DNA of 63,807 nt from Alphaproteobacteria bacterium. Lineage in GTDB: Bacteria > Pseudomonadota > Alphaproteobacteria > CAAGCB01 > CAG-977. The DNA is taken from positions 1-63,807 of the forward strand of contig JAKSVU010000008.1 in the NCBI GenBank assembly GCA_024413465.1. The letters run 5' to 3'. Position numbers and translations under genes: made by a program. Each line of letters starts with the position of its first letter. Positions within the stretch are counted from its first letter, which is position 1. Below the pieces are notes generated by a model that saw only the letters and a program-made list of their open reading frames with translations, searched no databases and had not been told where the DNA came from. Shown piece after piece: positions 42,923 to 50,766 of the stretch.

Positions 42923-43525
42923 TTAAAGAAATGACGGTTGTTCTTCTGTGTCTTTTTCCAAAATGTTGGCAGAGATGAAATCTGCAACGTGGAGTAGGAC
43001 TGCTGGAGCACATTGATCAAAAACTGTATTGAAATCTCGGTTTTCTACACGAGAATCAAAAGCCCCCATGTGGGAATTAATAGCCAAAATTTCATCTTTG
43101 GTTAATTTGATGAATTGCATAATTCTGAAAATAGATTTTTCACTGTGGCCTGCTGGAAAACTGTCGCTGTAATCCCAAGTGTCAACGTTAATCCATTTCC
43201 CATCAACTTTTTTAGGTTTTTGAACAGCTATGTATAAATCTACTTTACATAAATCGTGTAATAATCCACAAAGGATGACACTTTCTCGAGGAAAGGAAAC
43301 TCCGTATTGTTTTAATAAAATTTCAAATTGACGATAAACGTTCAAAGAATGTTGGCACAAGCCCCCGTAACAATTCAAATGATGTTTTATAGATGATGGA
43401 GCATTGAAAAAATCGCTGTTAGAAATGTAGGCAATCAGCTTGTCCATACCTTCGCGCTTGACTTCACCTAATAATGCAAGAACTTCTGCTTTATTTTTAT
43501 CAATTTGTTCTGATGAGTAATTCAT
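42923..43525 (-). CDS. HD-domain phosphohydrolase-like protein
   Basis: 200-residue cytoplasmic protein of the HD superfamily, metal-dependent phosphohydrolases. YGGLCQHSLNVYRQF supplies the first His, LCGLLHDLCKVD the HD pair, SHMGAF a later His, and VLLHVADFISANI the C-terminal Asp. It is not fused to another domain, and its substrate (nucleotide or cyclic nucleotide) is unknown. The last codons run into the repeat region, so the C-terminus (EEQPSFL) may have been altered by the repeat. Confidence 0.8.
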   Translation of the reverse strand: MNYSSEQIDKNKAEVLALLGEVKREGMDKLIAYISNSDFFNAPSSIKHHLNCYGGLCQHSLNVYRQFEILLKQYGVSFPRESVILCGLLHDLCKVDLYIAVQKPKKVDGKWINVDTWDYSDSFPAGHSEKSIFRIMQFIKLTKDEILAINSHMGAFDSRVENRDFNTVFDQCAPAVLLHVADFISANILEKDTEEQPSFL

Positions 43526-43671
43526 AACGTAAACTCCCGTTTATTTTTTTTATGTTGTAGTTTCAAATTGAGGGGGAGTCAATGAAAAAGAGATGTTTTC
43601 AACAATATGTTGATTTATTTTGAATATTATTTTAAATAGGTGATAAAATTCATAAAAATAGGTGAAGTATA

Positions 43672-44982
43672 ATGGAAAATAATCGTGGTTCATGGAATTC
43701 TAAATTAGGGTTGGTGATTGCTTCTGCCGCGTCTGCTGTTGGTTTAGGAAATTTGTGGCGTTTCCCATATTTAACTGCCAAAGATGGTGGTGGTGCTTTT
43801 TTGTTGGCATATTTGCTTATCACGGTTTTTGTAGGAGCAACTTTAGTTATTACCGAAGTTGCTTTGGGAATTAAAACGCGTAAAAATCCTGTGGGGGCTT
43901 ATGGTTCGATTAATCCTAAATTTAAATTTTTGGGTGTGATGAACGTTATTACGACTTCGATTATTTTACCTTATTACAGTGTTGTTGGAGGATGGATTTT
44001 AGCTTATTTAGCAAAAGCTCATTTATTCAACAATATGAAGGATTACAAAGCAGGATTTCTGAATTTAATTACGGCCGATTATGAACCATTGGTTTATTTT
44101 TTGATTTTTATTGTTTTAACAGCAGTCATTGTATTTTTTGGTGTGCAAAAAGGAATTGAACGGTTTTGTAAATTTATTTTGCCGGCATTGTTGTTTTTAT
44201 TAATTGTGATGATGTGTAGAGCTTTGACTTTGGACAAGGCAATTGAAGGTGTGAAATTTTTCTTTGTTCCTGATTTTTCAAAGTTTGATGCTAGAACTTG
44301 TTTAGATGCAATGGGACAAGTATTCTTTTCTATTTCAGTTGGTATGGGAATTTACATTACGTACGGTTCTTATTTGCAAGATGATGGGCAAAAGTGTATT
44401 GGTAAGGTGATTTGGCCTGTTGTTACTGCAGATACGGTTGTATCTTTGTTAACAGGATTGACAATTTTTCCAGCTGTTTTTGCTTTGGGAATTGAAATGA
44501 CTTCTGGAACGGGATTAGTATTCATTACGTTTCCTAAAATTTTTGGAACAATTTATTTGGGAACCATATTCAGTTATGTGTTCTTTGCAATTTTCTTTTT
44601 TGCAGCAATTACGTCAGCTGTTTCCTTGATGGAAGTGGCAATTTCATTTTTGATAGATAATTTAAAAATGAGTAGAAAAAAAGCAGTTTGGATTGATTTT
44701 ATTTATTGTGTCGTTATTGGATCAATATCTTCTTTGTCTTTTGGAAAGTTAGGTGGCTTTACAATTGCTGGAAAAAATTTCTTTGATCAATTAGATTTCT
44801 TAGCTTCAAATATTTTGTTGCCGTTAAGCGGATTTTTAACAAGTATTTTTGTTGGTTGGGTGCTTGGTCCTGAAAAATTGCAGGTATTTACTAATCTAAA
44901 ACAACAAAAAATGTTTGAATTTTGTATCAAATGGGTAGCACCAATTGCTACGCTGATTTTATTTGTCGATTGTGTTAAGTAG
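43672..44982 (+). CDS. Sodium-dependent transporter of the NSS/SNF family (copy 1)
   Basis: 436-residue inner-membrane Na+-coupled symporter. The N-terminal WNSKLGLVIASAASAVGLGN then LWRFPYLTAKDGGGAFLLAY is the NSS signature (unwound helix 1 and sodium site). About 11 hydrophobic helices follow, with helix 6 region DAMGQVFFSISVGMGIYITY lining the substrate pocket. Bacterial members carry amino acids such as Trp, Leu, Tyr or Met. It stands 5 nt before a close paralogue. Confidence 0.92.
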   Translation: MENNRGSWNSKLGLVIASAASAVGLGNLWRFPYLTAKDGGGAFLLAYLLITVFVGATLVITEVALGIKTRKNPVGAYGSINPKFKFLGVMNVITTSIILPYYSVVGGWILAYLAKAHLFNNMKDYKAGFLNLITADYEPLVYFLIFIVLTAVIVFFGVQKGIERFCKFILPALLFLLIVMMCRALTLDKAIEGVKFFFVPDFSKFDARTCLDAMGQVFFSISVGMGIYITYGSYLQDDGQKCIGKVIWPVVTADTVVSLLTGLTIFPAVFALGIEMTSGTGLVFITFPKIFGTIYLGTIFSYVFFAIFFFAAITSAVSLMEVAISFLIDNLKMSRKKAVWIDFIYCVVIGSISSLSFGKLGGFTIAGKNFFDQLDFLASNILLPLSGFLTSIFVGWVLGPEKLQVFTNLKQQKMFEFCIKWVAPIATLILFVDCVK

Positions 44983-44987
44983 AAAAG

Positions 44988-46301
44988 ATGTCAGAAAATA
45001 GTCGTGGTTCTTGGAATTCTAAATTAGGTATGGTGATTGCTTCCGCAGCATCTGCAATCGGATTGGGCAATTTATGGAGATTCCCATATTTGACTGCAAA
45101 AGATGGTGGTGGAGCTTTTTTGCTAGCATATTTGTTCATTACTATTGTTGTTGGAACCGTTATGGTTATTACAGAAGTTGCTTTGGGATTTAAAACACGA
45201 AAAAATCCAGTAGGAGCTTTTGGTTGGATTCATCCTAAATGTAAATTTGTGGGTGTATTAAACGTGATTGCTTGTATGACTATCTTGCCGTTTTATAATG
45301 TAGTTGGTGGTTGGATCTTAGCTTATTTAGTGAAAATACATACTTTTAATCAAGTATCAGATTATAAAGTAGAATTTACAAATTTAATTACTGCAGATTA
45401 TGAACCACTTGTCTATTTCGGAATTTTTATGGTTTTTTCCGCAATAATTGTATTTAGGGGTATACAAAAAGGAATTGAACGATTTTGTAAAATTTTGTTG
45501 CCTCTTTTGTTGTTTTTATTGATCTTGATGATGTGTAGATCATTGACGCTAAATAAAGCTTTAGATGGGGTAAAATTTTTCTTTATTCCAGATTTTTCAA
45601 AATTTGATGTCAGGTTGTGTTTAGATGCAATGGGACAGGTGTTCTTTTCGACTTCTGTAGGATCTGGTGTTTACATTACATATAGTTCTTATTTGAAAAC
45701 AACAGAAGAAAAAGGTATAGGAAAGATAATTTTGCCTGTTGTTATTGCTGATACCGTTGTTTCGTTATTAACAGGTTTGACAATTTTCCCAGCTGTTTTT
45801 GCATTTGGAGTAGAAATGACTTCTGGAACAGGATTGGTATTTATCACGTTTCCTCAAATTTTTGAAACAATGTATTTGGGAACAATCTTTTGTTATGTAT
45901 TTTTCTTAATTTTCTTTTTGGCTGCAATTACTTCTGCGATTTCCTTGATGGAAGTTCCTATTTCATTTTTGATAGATAATTTGAAATTAAGCAGAAAAAA
46001 AGCAGTTGTTGTGTATTCTATTTATTGTTTGATTTTCGGGACAATTTGTTCTTTGTCTTTTGGAAGATTGGGTGGTTTTACAATCGGCGGAAAAATTTTC
46101 TTTGATCAATTAGATTTCTTGTCTTCAAATATTTTATTGCCATTAGGGGGATTCTTAGGCAGTATTTTTGTTGGTTGGATACTTGGTCCTGAAAAATTAC
46201 ATGTATTTGTTAATCAAAAACAACAAAAAATGTATGAATTTTGTGTTAAATGGGTAATACCAATGGCTACGCTGATTTTATTTATCGATTGTATTAAATA
46301 A
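44988..46301 (+). CDS. Sodium-dependent transporter of the NSS/SNF family (copy 2)
   Basis: 437 residues, very similar to the preceding gene along the whole length (WNSKLGMVIASAASAIGLGN, DAMGQVFFSTSVGSGVYITY). Differences fall in pocket-lining helix 6 (SISVGMGIYIT against STSVGSGVYIT) and in helices 3 and 10, so the two may differ in substrate. Tandem duplication followed by divergence is the simplest history. It is convergent with the Mrr-type gene. Confidence 0.92.
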   Translation: MSENSRGSWNSKLGMVIASAASAIGLGNLWRFPYLTAKDGGGAFLLAYLFITIVVGTVMVITEVALGFKTRKNPVGAFGWIHPKCKFVGVLNVIACMTILPFYNVVGGWILAYLVKIHTFNQVSDYKVEFTNLITADYEPLVYFGIFMVFSAIIVFRGIQKGIERFCKILLPLLLFLLILMMCRSLTLNKALDGVKFFFIPDFSKFDVRLCLDAMGQVFFSTSVGSGVYITYSSYLKTTEEKGIGKIILPVVIADTVVSLLTGLTIFPAVFAFGVEMTSGTGLVFITFPQIFETMYLGTIFCYVFFLIFFLAAITSAISLMEVPISFLIDNLKLSRKKAVVVYSIYCLIFGTICSLSFGRLGGFTIGGKIFFDQLDFLSSNILLPLGGFLGSIFVGWILGPEKLHVFVNQKQQKMYEFCVKWVIPMATLILFIDCIK

Positions 46302-46333
46302 ACAACAAATACTTTTATGTTCCGTTAAAAAAT

Positions 46334-47119
46334 TTAACCTAAAACTTCTTCTAACCAATCTACAATATATTCTTCACTTAATAGCTTAATATCAAGTTTA
46401 TTTGCTAATGAAGTTGCTGCAGGTGTATATGTATTATTCGAACAAACACCCCCATATTTACAATCATAAAATTCCATACCTGCTTTTACTTCTTGAACAG
46501 CTTTATTTCCTACAGGTTTAGAATAAAATTTACATTGAATAGCAACTTTAATATCTGCGTTGTATTTTTCATATACTATTAAATCAACACCTTGATCTCC
46601 AGTTGTTTTAGTCGTTTCTACTTCATAGCCAGCTTCTTTGATTATCCGTTCAACAAAATTTTCATAATCCTCACCTGTAATAACTTCGTCTAAATCTAAT
46701 TTAGGTAAAGGATCTGTACTAGCTAATAGATCTAATTCGTTTTCTACAAAATCTCCAAATTCTATTTCGTCCTTAAAATGATTATATTCTTCTGAAATAA
46801 CCATTTTATAAAATCTATCCATTTCATTATACCACCTATCTTTTATTATTATTCCGTATTCATTTGGGGTGAGTAATATTTTTCTTTTTGATTCTAAAAC
46901 TTTTCTATGTTGTAGGATAAGATTTTTATATTTTGATAGAAAATCTTCTAATTTTTTTATCCTCTTTTTTTTGTTTACACAGTCTATAATATGAAATACA
47001 AGAATAACTATTATAAGTACCCCTGTAAGAATTATTAATGTTTCTATAGGATATGGAGAAGTGGCAGCTATAGAAACTACACCAAAAATTATGAGAACTA
47101 AAAAGAACAATGTACACAT
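46334..47119 (-). CDS. Membrane-anchored Mrr-type restriction endonuclease-like protein
   Basis: 261 residues. Two transmembrane helices near the N-terminus (LFFLVLIIFGVVSIAA and TLIILTGVLIIVILVF) precede a coiled-coil-like basic stretch and a C-terminal Mrr catalytic domain. The domain holds YENFVERIIKEAGYEVETTK, the GDQGVDLIV Asp and AIQCKFYSKPVGNKAVQEV with the QxK motif of PD-(D/E)xK nucleases. The frame begins at a TTG (47161) next to a terminator; the ATG at 47119 seems likelier, although its ribosome site is weak. Type IV restriction of modified DNA is the family role, but membrane-bound versions are poorly understood. Confidence 0.8.
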   Translation of the reverse strand: MCTLFFLVLIIFGVVSIAATSPYPIETLIILTGVLIIVILVFHIIDCVNKKKRIKKLEDFLSKYKNLILQHRKVLESKRKILLTPNEYGIIIKDRWYNEMDRFYKMVISEEYNHFKDEIEFGDFVENELDLLASTDPLPKLDLDEVITGEDYENFVERIIKEAGYEVETTKTTGDQGVDLIVYEKYNADIKVAIQCKFYSKPVGNKAVQEVKAGMEFYDCKYGGVCSNNTYTPAATSLANKLDIKLLSEEYIVDWLEEVLG

Positions 47120-47166
47120 TTTATTATAGGAACTCCGATAAATTGAATTCGAATTAATCAAAAATA

Positions 47167-47191
47167 AACCCCGACTGAATCGGGGTTTTAT
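47167..47191 (-). terminator. Terminator of tRNA-Met
   Basis: AAACCCCGA and TCGGGGTTT arms around CTGAA. It lies about 85 nt past the tRNA 3' end on the minus strand. T-runs on both sides allow either direction. Confidence 0.8.
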
Positions 47192-47276
47192 TATTTCTTC
47201 TTACAAAGTCTTTTTACACAAGCGTGACACAAACGTGACACAAAGTTTTAAAATCTCTATAAGCTTTTGATTTTAT

Positions 47277-47352
47277 TGGTAGCGGGTGGGGGATTTGAAC
47301 CCTCGACACAAGGATTATGATTCCTCTGCTCTACCGACTGAGCTAACCCGCC
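47277..47352 (-). tRNA. tRNA-Met (CAT)
   Basis: Read on the minus strand, acceptor GGCGGGT/ACCCGCT (first pair G-U), D-arm GCTCAGTCGGTAGAGC, anticodon stem GAGGA/TCCTT around ATCATAA (anticodon CAT), TTCAAAT T-loop and encoded ACCA. The body matches elongator tRNA-Met of alphaproteobacteria. A lysidine-modified tRNA-Ile cannot be fully excluded from the anticodon. Confidence 0.9.
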
Positions 47353-47365
47353 ATCGACAAGGACG

Positions 47366-47394
47366 CTTTTATCTGTTTTTTTATTCTTTGTCAA
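47366..47394 (-). promoter_or_regulatory. Candidate tRNA-Met promoter inside the cysE 3' end
   Basis: On the minus strand, a perfect TTGACA (47389-47394) lies in the last codons of cysE (GTT GAC AAA). After 17 nt comes TAAAAG (47366-47371). The predicted start of transcription is about 7 nt before the tRNA. Confidence 0.5.
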
Positions 47395-48064
47395 CAGGAT
47401 TTTTTTCATTTAGTTGTTTTTCTAAATTTTTTACCTGTACCTTTAATTTTTCAATTGCATCCAAAATAGGATCTGTTTTTTCTGCAGCATAAGCTTCAAA
47501 TTGTTTTGTTTCTTCATTTTTACGGCGATGTTTTACAATTTGTGCAGGGACGCCAACTGCAGTAGCTCCAGCAGGAACTGGCTTTAAAATAACAGCATTT
47601 GAACCAATACGAGCATCGTCGCCAATAACAATAGGACCAAGAATTTTTGCTCCTGCCCCAACAATAACTCGGTTCCCTAGAGTAGGGTGGCGTTTTTCTC
47701 CCTTTGTCGTTGAAAGACCACCTAGCGTTACACCATGGTACAAAGTTACGTCGTCTCCAATTTCAGACGTTTCACCTATGACAAGGCCGGTTGCATGATC
47801 TATAAATAAGCGATTTCCGATTCGTGCACCAGGATGGATATCAACTCCAGTAATTGTTCGTGCAATAGATGAAACAAAACGGGCAAACAATTTCCATTTT
47901 TTTTCCCATAAAAAGTGGGAAATACGATATAAAATTACAGCATGTAATCCTGGGTAGCACAGTAAAACTTCAAGTTTTGAACGGGCTGCAGGGTCGCGAG
48001 TGACAACTGATTCGATATCGTCTGACCATTTTTGAAATAAATCTTGTCTGATATGTTTAAACAT
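47381..48064 (-). CDS. cysE: Serine O-acetyltransferase
   Basis: Makes O-acetylserine from serine and acetyl-CoA, the first step of cysteine synthesis. The 227-residue protein has the N-terminal helical domain ([20 protein letters not shown]) and a left-handed beta helix ([60 protein letters not shown]). A charged C-terminal coiled coil of about 45 residues follows ([15 protein letters not shown]), not typical of the short EpsC form. It is divergent from the alpha/beta hydrolase gene. Confidence 0.93.
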   Translation of the reverse strand: MFKHIRQDLFQKWSDDIESVVTRDPAARSKLEVLLCYPGLHAVILYRISHFLWEKKWKLFARFVSSIARTITGVDIHPGARIGNRLFIDHATGLVIGETSEIGDDVTLYHGVTLGGLSTTKGEKRHPTLGNRVIVGAGAKILGPIVIGDDARIGSNAVILKPVPAGATAVGVPAQIVKHRRKNEETKQFEAYAAEKTDPILDAIEKLKVQVKNLEKQLNEKNPVDKE

Positions 48065-48093
48065 TTGATTTTTTATCTTTTAAAATTTTTATC

Positions 48094-48123
48094 TTGCGAT
48101 TCTTAAACAGAAAAATGTATTAT
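48094..48123 (+). promoter_or_regulatory. Candidate promoter of the hydrolase-kamA operon
   Basis: TTGCGA (48094-48099) and TATTAT (48118-48123) are 18 nt apart. An overlapping TATACT follows at 48121. Distance to the start codon at 48155 is about 30 nt. Confidence 0.4.
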
Positions 48124-48154
48124 ACTATTACTTTATTTTTTACAAGGTTTCAAT

Positions 48155-48859
48155 ATGCCCGAAATTTTTTTTAATGGTCCTGCAGGCCGTATCGAAGGAA
48201 TTTATCAGCAAGGAAAAACAGCAGATGCTCCTTTGGTTTTGATTTTACATTCTATTCCAAATGAAAATATGAATCATCGTATTCCACAAGCTATGTTTAA
48301 AACATTTACAGCTTTGGGATTTTCAACCTTGGTTTTTAATTTCCGTGGTGTTGGCCGTTCTCAAGGATGTTATGATCCAGAAGGCATTGGTCAATTGTCC
48401 GATGCTGCAACCGCATTGGATTGGTTGCAAAATTTGAATAAAGAAGCAAAAACCTGTTGGTTGGTAGGATATTCCTATGGGGCTTGGATTGGAATGCAAT
48501 TGTTGATGCGTCGTCCTGAAATTTCAGGTTTTGTTTCCATTTGTCCTCCTGCAAATAAGTTGGATTTTGGATTTTTGTCTCCATGTCCTGCTTCAGGCTT
48601 GATTATTAATGGTGGATTGGATGAAACTTTACCAGCTGGAGCTGTTGATAGTTTAGTTGCAAAATTCCAACAACAAAAATGTACCGACGTTGTGCATAAA
48701 TTTTTCCCAAATGCAAATCATGTATTCGATAATTGTTTGAAAGATTTGTGTTATACAGTTGCTGCTTTTGTGCGTGAAGCTTTGCAAAAGAAAGTACGTA
48801 AAGTCAAAATTAAGTTTGTAAAAAAACACGTAGCAGAAGACACTCCTCCAAATGAATGA
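48155..48859 (+). CDS. Alpha/beta hydrolase (COG2945-like)
   Basis: 234-residue cytoplasmic hydrolase conserved in alphaproteobacteria. VLILHSIPNENMNHRIPQAM forms the oxyanion region, VFNFRGVGRSQG follows, and the nucleophile elbow is LVGYSYGAWIG (GxSxG). A late Asp lies in IINGGLDETLPAGAVDSL and the His in FFPNANHVFDN. A basic tail KKVRKVKIKFVKKH is an addition. Substrate unknown. It overlaps the kamA-type gene by 8 nt. Confidence 0.8.
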   Translation: MPEIFFNGPAGRIEGIYQQGKTADAPLVLILHSIPNENMNHRIPQAMFKTFTALGFSTLVFNFRGVGRSQGCYDPEGIGQLSDAATALDWLQNLNKEAKTCWLVGYSYGAWIGMQLLMRRPEISGFVSICPPANKLDFGFLSPCPASGLIINGGLDETLPAGAVDSLVAKFQQQKCTDVVHKFFPNANHVFDNCLKDLCYTVAAFVREALQKKVRKVKIKFVKKHVAEDTPPNE

Positions 48860-49967
48860 TTTTTTAGAAAAGTATTATCCTTCTGTTTCGGAAACGGAAT
48901 GGAATGATTGGCGGTGGCAGATAGCTCATCGCATTACAACAGTTGATGAACTTGAAAAATTCATTAAACTGACAGATGAAGAATTAAAAGCGTTGACAGT
49001 TGAGAATGCGTTTCCTTTCGCAGTAACTCCTCACTATATGTCTGTTGTTCAAAAATCAGAAGCTATCCGCAGAACAGTTTTACCTAATTTGTTAGAACAT
49101 AGAATTATGGCTGGAGAAACAAATGATCCTTTGGGAGAAGAACCTTGTATGGTGGCTCCAGGATTGGTTCATCGTTATCCAGATCGTGTTTTGTTTTTAA
49201 CAACAGAATATTGTTCTACCTATTGTCGGTATTGTACGCGTTCAAGATTGGTCGGCAGAAATAAAGTTTCTCCGCTAGTTTCAACAGAACGCAAAAAGCA
49301 TTGGGAGCAAGCTTTTGCTTACATAGAAAAACATTCAGAAGTAAGAGATGTTTTGGTTTCTGGGGGGGACGTTTTAACTTTACCTGATGAAGACGTTGAA
49401 TATATTTTAAGCCGATTGCGTGCAATAAAACATGTTGAAATGATCAGAATTGGTTCAAAAACGCCTGTCGTTTTACCAATGAGATTTACACCAAATTTGC
49501 TAGCAATTATCAAAAAGTATAATCCGGTTTATTTAAGTTTACATTTTACTCATCCTGATGAAATGACAGATGAAACGAATAAAGCTTGCAATGATATTGC
49601 TGATTATGGGATTATTTCAGGCTCTCAGACTGTTTTGTTGAAAAACGTTAATGATGATGCAAACGTTTTAAAATCATTGATGCACAAATTATTAAAAGTT
49701 CGTGTCAGACCATATTATCTATTTCAGTGTGATCCAATAGAGGGTTCAATGCACTTTAGAGTGCCTGTCGAACGTGGTTTGAAAATTATGGATGAATTAC
49801 GTGGATATACTTCCGGATATGCAGTTCCAACTTATGCTATTGATATTCCTGGTGGTGGCGGAAAAATAATTTTAACACCAAATCACGTTGTTGGTCGTGA
49901 CGGAGATTTCCTAATTTTGAAAAATTTTGAAGGAAAAGAGTATAAATATCCTGATTATGAGATATAA
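48852..49967 (+). CDS. kamA: KamA-family lysine 2,3-aminomutase-like radical SAM enzyme
   Basis: 371 residues. EYCSTYCRYCTR provides the radical-SAM Cys121, Cys125 and Cys128. LVSGGDVLTLPDEDVEYILS, LRYLSLHFTHPDE-like YLSLHFTHPDEMTDETNKAC, RPYYLFQCDPIEGSMHFR and TYAIDIPGGGGKI (with the lysine-binding Asp and PLP-site Lys) match lysine 2,3-aminomutase. The enzyme forms beta-lysine, either free (osmolyte) or on elongation factor P (EpmB). No epmA or efp gene is next to it, so this is undecided. A strong terminator follows. Confidence 0.88.
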   Translation: MNDFLEKYYPSVSETEWNDWRWQIAHRITTVDELEKFIKLTDEELKALTVENAFPFAVTPHYMSVVQKSEAIRRTVLPNLLEHRIMAGETNDPLGEEPCMVAPGLVHRYPDRVLFLTTEYCSTYCRYCTRSRLVGRNKVSPLVSTERKKHWEQAFAYIEKHSEVRDVLVSGGDVLTLPDEDVEYILSRLRAIKHVEMIRIGSKTPVVLPMRFTPNLLAIIKKYNPVYLSLHFTHPDEMTDETNKACNDIADYGIISGSQTVLLKNVNDDANVLKSLMHKLLKVRVRPYYLFQCDPIEGSMHFRVPVERGLKIMDELRGYTSGYAVPTYAIDIPGGGGKIILTPNHVVGRDGDFLILKNFEGKEYKYPDYEI

Positions 49968-49969
49968 AA

Positions 49970-49990
49970 AAAGGAGCTTTAAGCTCCTTT
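49970..49990. terminator. Bidirectional terminator between kamA and the DUF805 gene
   Basis: AAAGGAGC and GCTCCTTT arms with a TTTAA loop and A/T runs on both sides. It lies between convergent stop codons. Confidence 0.88.
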
Positions 49991-49992
49991 CT

Positions 49993-50616
49993 TTATTTTA
50001 ATTTGATAGTTTTACATGAAACTGGTTCTGAACCATATTTGTTATCGCCTTTTGTTCCTTTTGCAAAACACAAGTAAAAAGCAAAAGCAAAGAATAATAA
50101 GAATAATCCACCGACAACTGTAATGCCTGTTTGAGAAATAAAGTTAACTAAATTCAATGCAGACAAAGCAAGTAATGCGCCGAAGATTACCAATAAGAAA
50201 ATCCAAAAAGCAGAACTGTTTGAATCGTGAAAGCGTTTTACCATAACACAATAGGTTGTATAACAAACAGCAAATGCTGGTAAACCTGGAATTCTGTCAA
50301 TTGTAATAAAATAAGCTGTTAACAAAACAAGCGCAGATAGACCCGCCATATAAACTAGAAATAAATCACGAGATATACGACCGCGGGATGAAAATAAAAA
50401 CCAAAAAGTCTCATCTAATTTTGTAAGAAGAGTTGTTTTTTTTGTGTAAATTTCAGAAGCTTCATTGTCATCATTGATTTCAAAATCAACAACTGAACCA
50501 GCAAAAGCTTTTCCGGTCAAAACGTTTTTAAATTGGAATTTATATTTTTTCCCATCTTCAGCGCGTAAAACGCCGGTATCATTGTTCATATCTACGGATA
50601 AAACTGTTCCTTGCAT
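49993..50616 (-). CDS. DUF805 membrane protein with N-terminal OB-like domain
   Basis: 207 residues. The first 60 (MQGTVLSVDMNNDTGVLRAE, DGKKYKFQFKNV) resemble a cold-shock or OB-fold strand pattern. The rest is DUF805: FLFSSRGRISRDLFLVYMAG, VMVKRFHDSNSSAFWIFLLV and AKGTKGDNKYGSEP, with three or four transmembrane helices. Function unknown; the family is widespread in bacterial inner membranes. A ribosome site (AGGAGAAA) precedes the ATG. Confidence 0.8.
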   Translation of the reverse strand: MQGTVLSVDMNNDTGVLRAEDGKKYKFQFKNVLTGKAFAGSVVDFEINDDNEASEIYTKKTTLLTKLDETFWFLFSSRGRISRDLFLVYMAGLSALVLLTAYFITIDRIPGLPAFAVCYTTYCVMVKRFHDSNSSAFWIFLLVIFGALLALSALNLVNFISQTGITVVGGLFLLFFAFAFYLCFAKGTKGDNKYGSEPVSCKTIKLK

Positions 50617-50766
50617 ACTTTTTCTCCTATTAAAGTTTTCACGATTATAACATAAAAAAGATTAAAAAGATATTATTTTAAGAATTCAAATTGCTTGAAA
50701 ATAAAAAAGAAACAGTATATCTATGTGGATAACATGTTGAAAAATTTAAAAATAAAAGAGGAAAAA

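Noticed and set aside
42729-43013. 94-codon minus-strand frame rich in Arg (ADRRSRRDERSEQQ)
   Set aside because: It lies on the composite repeat and on the end of the HD-domain gene; its composition comes from the palindromes, and there is no ribosome site.
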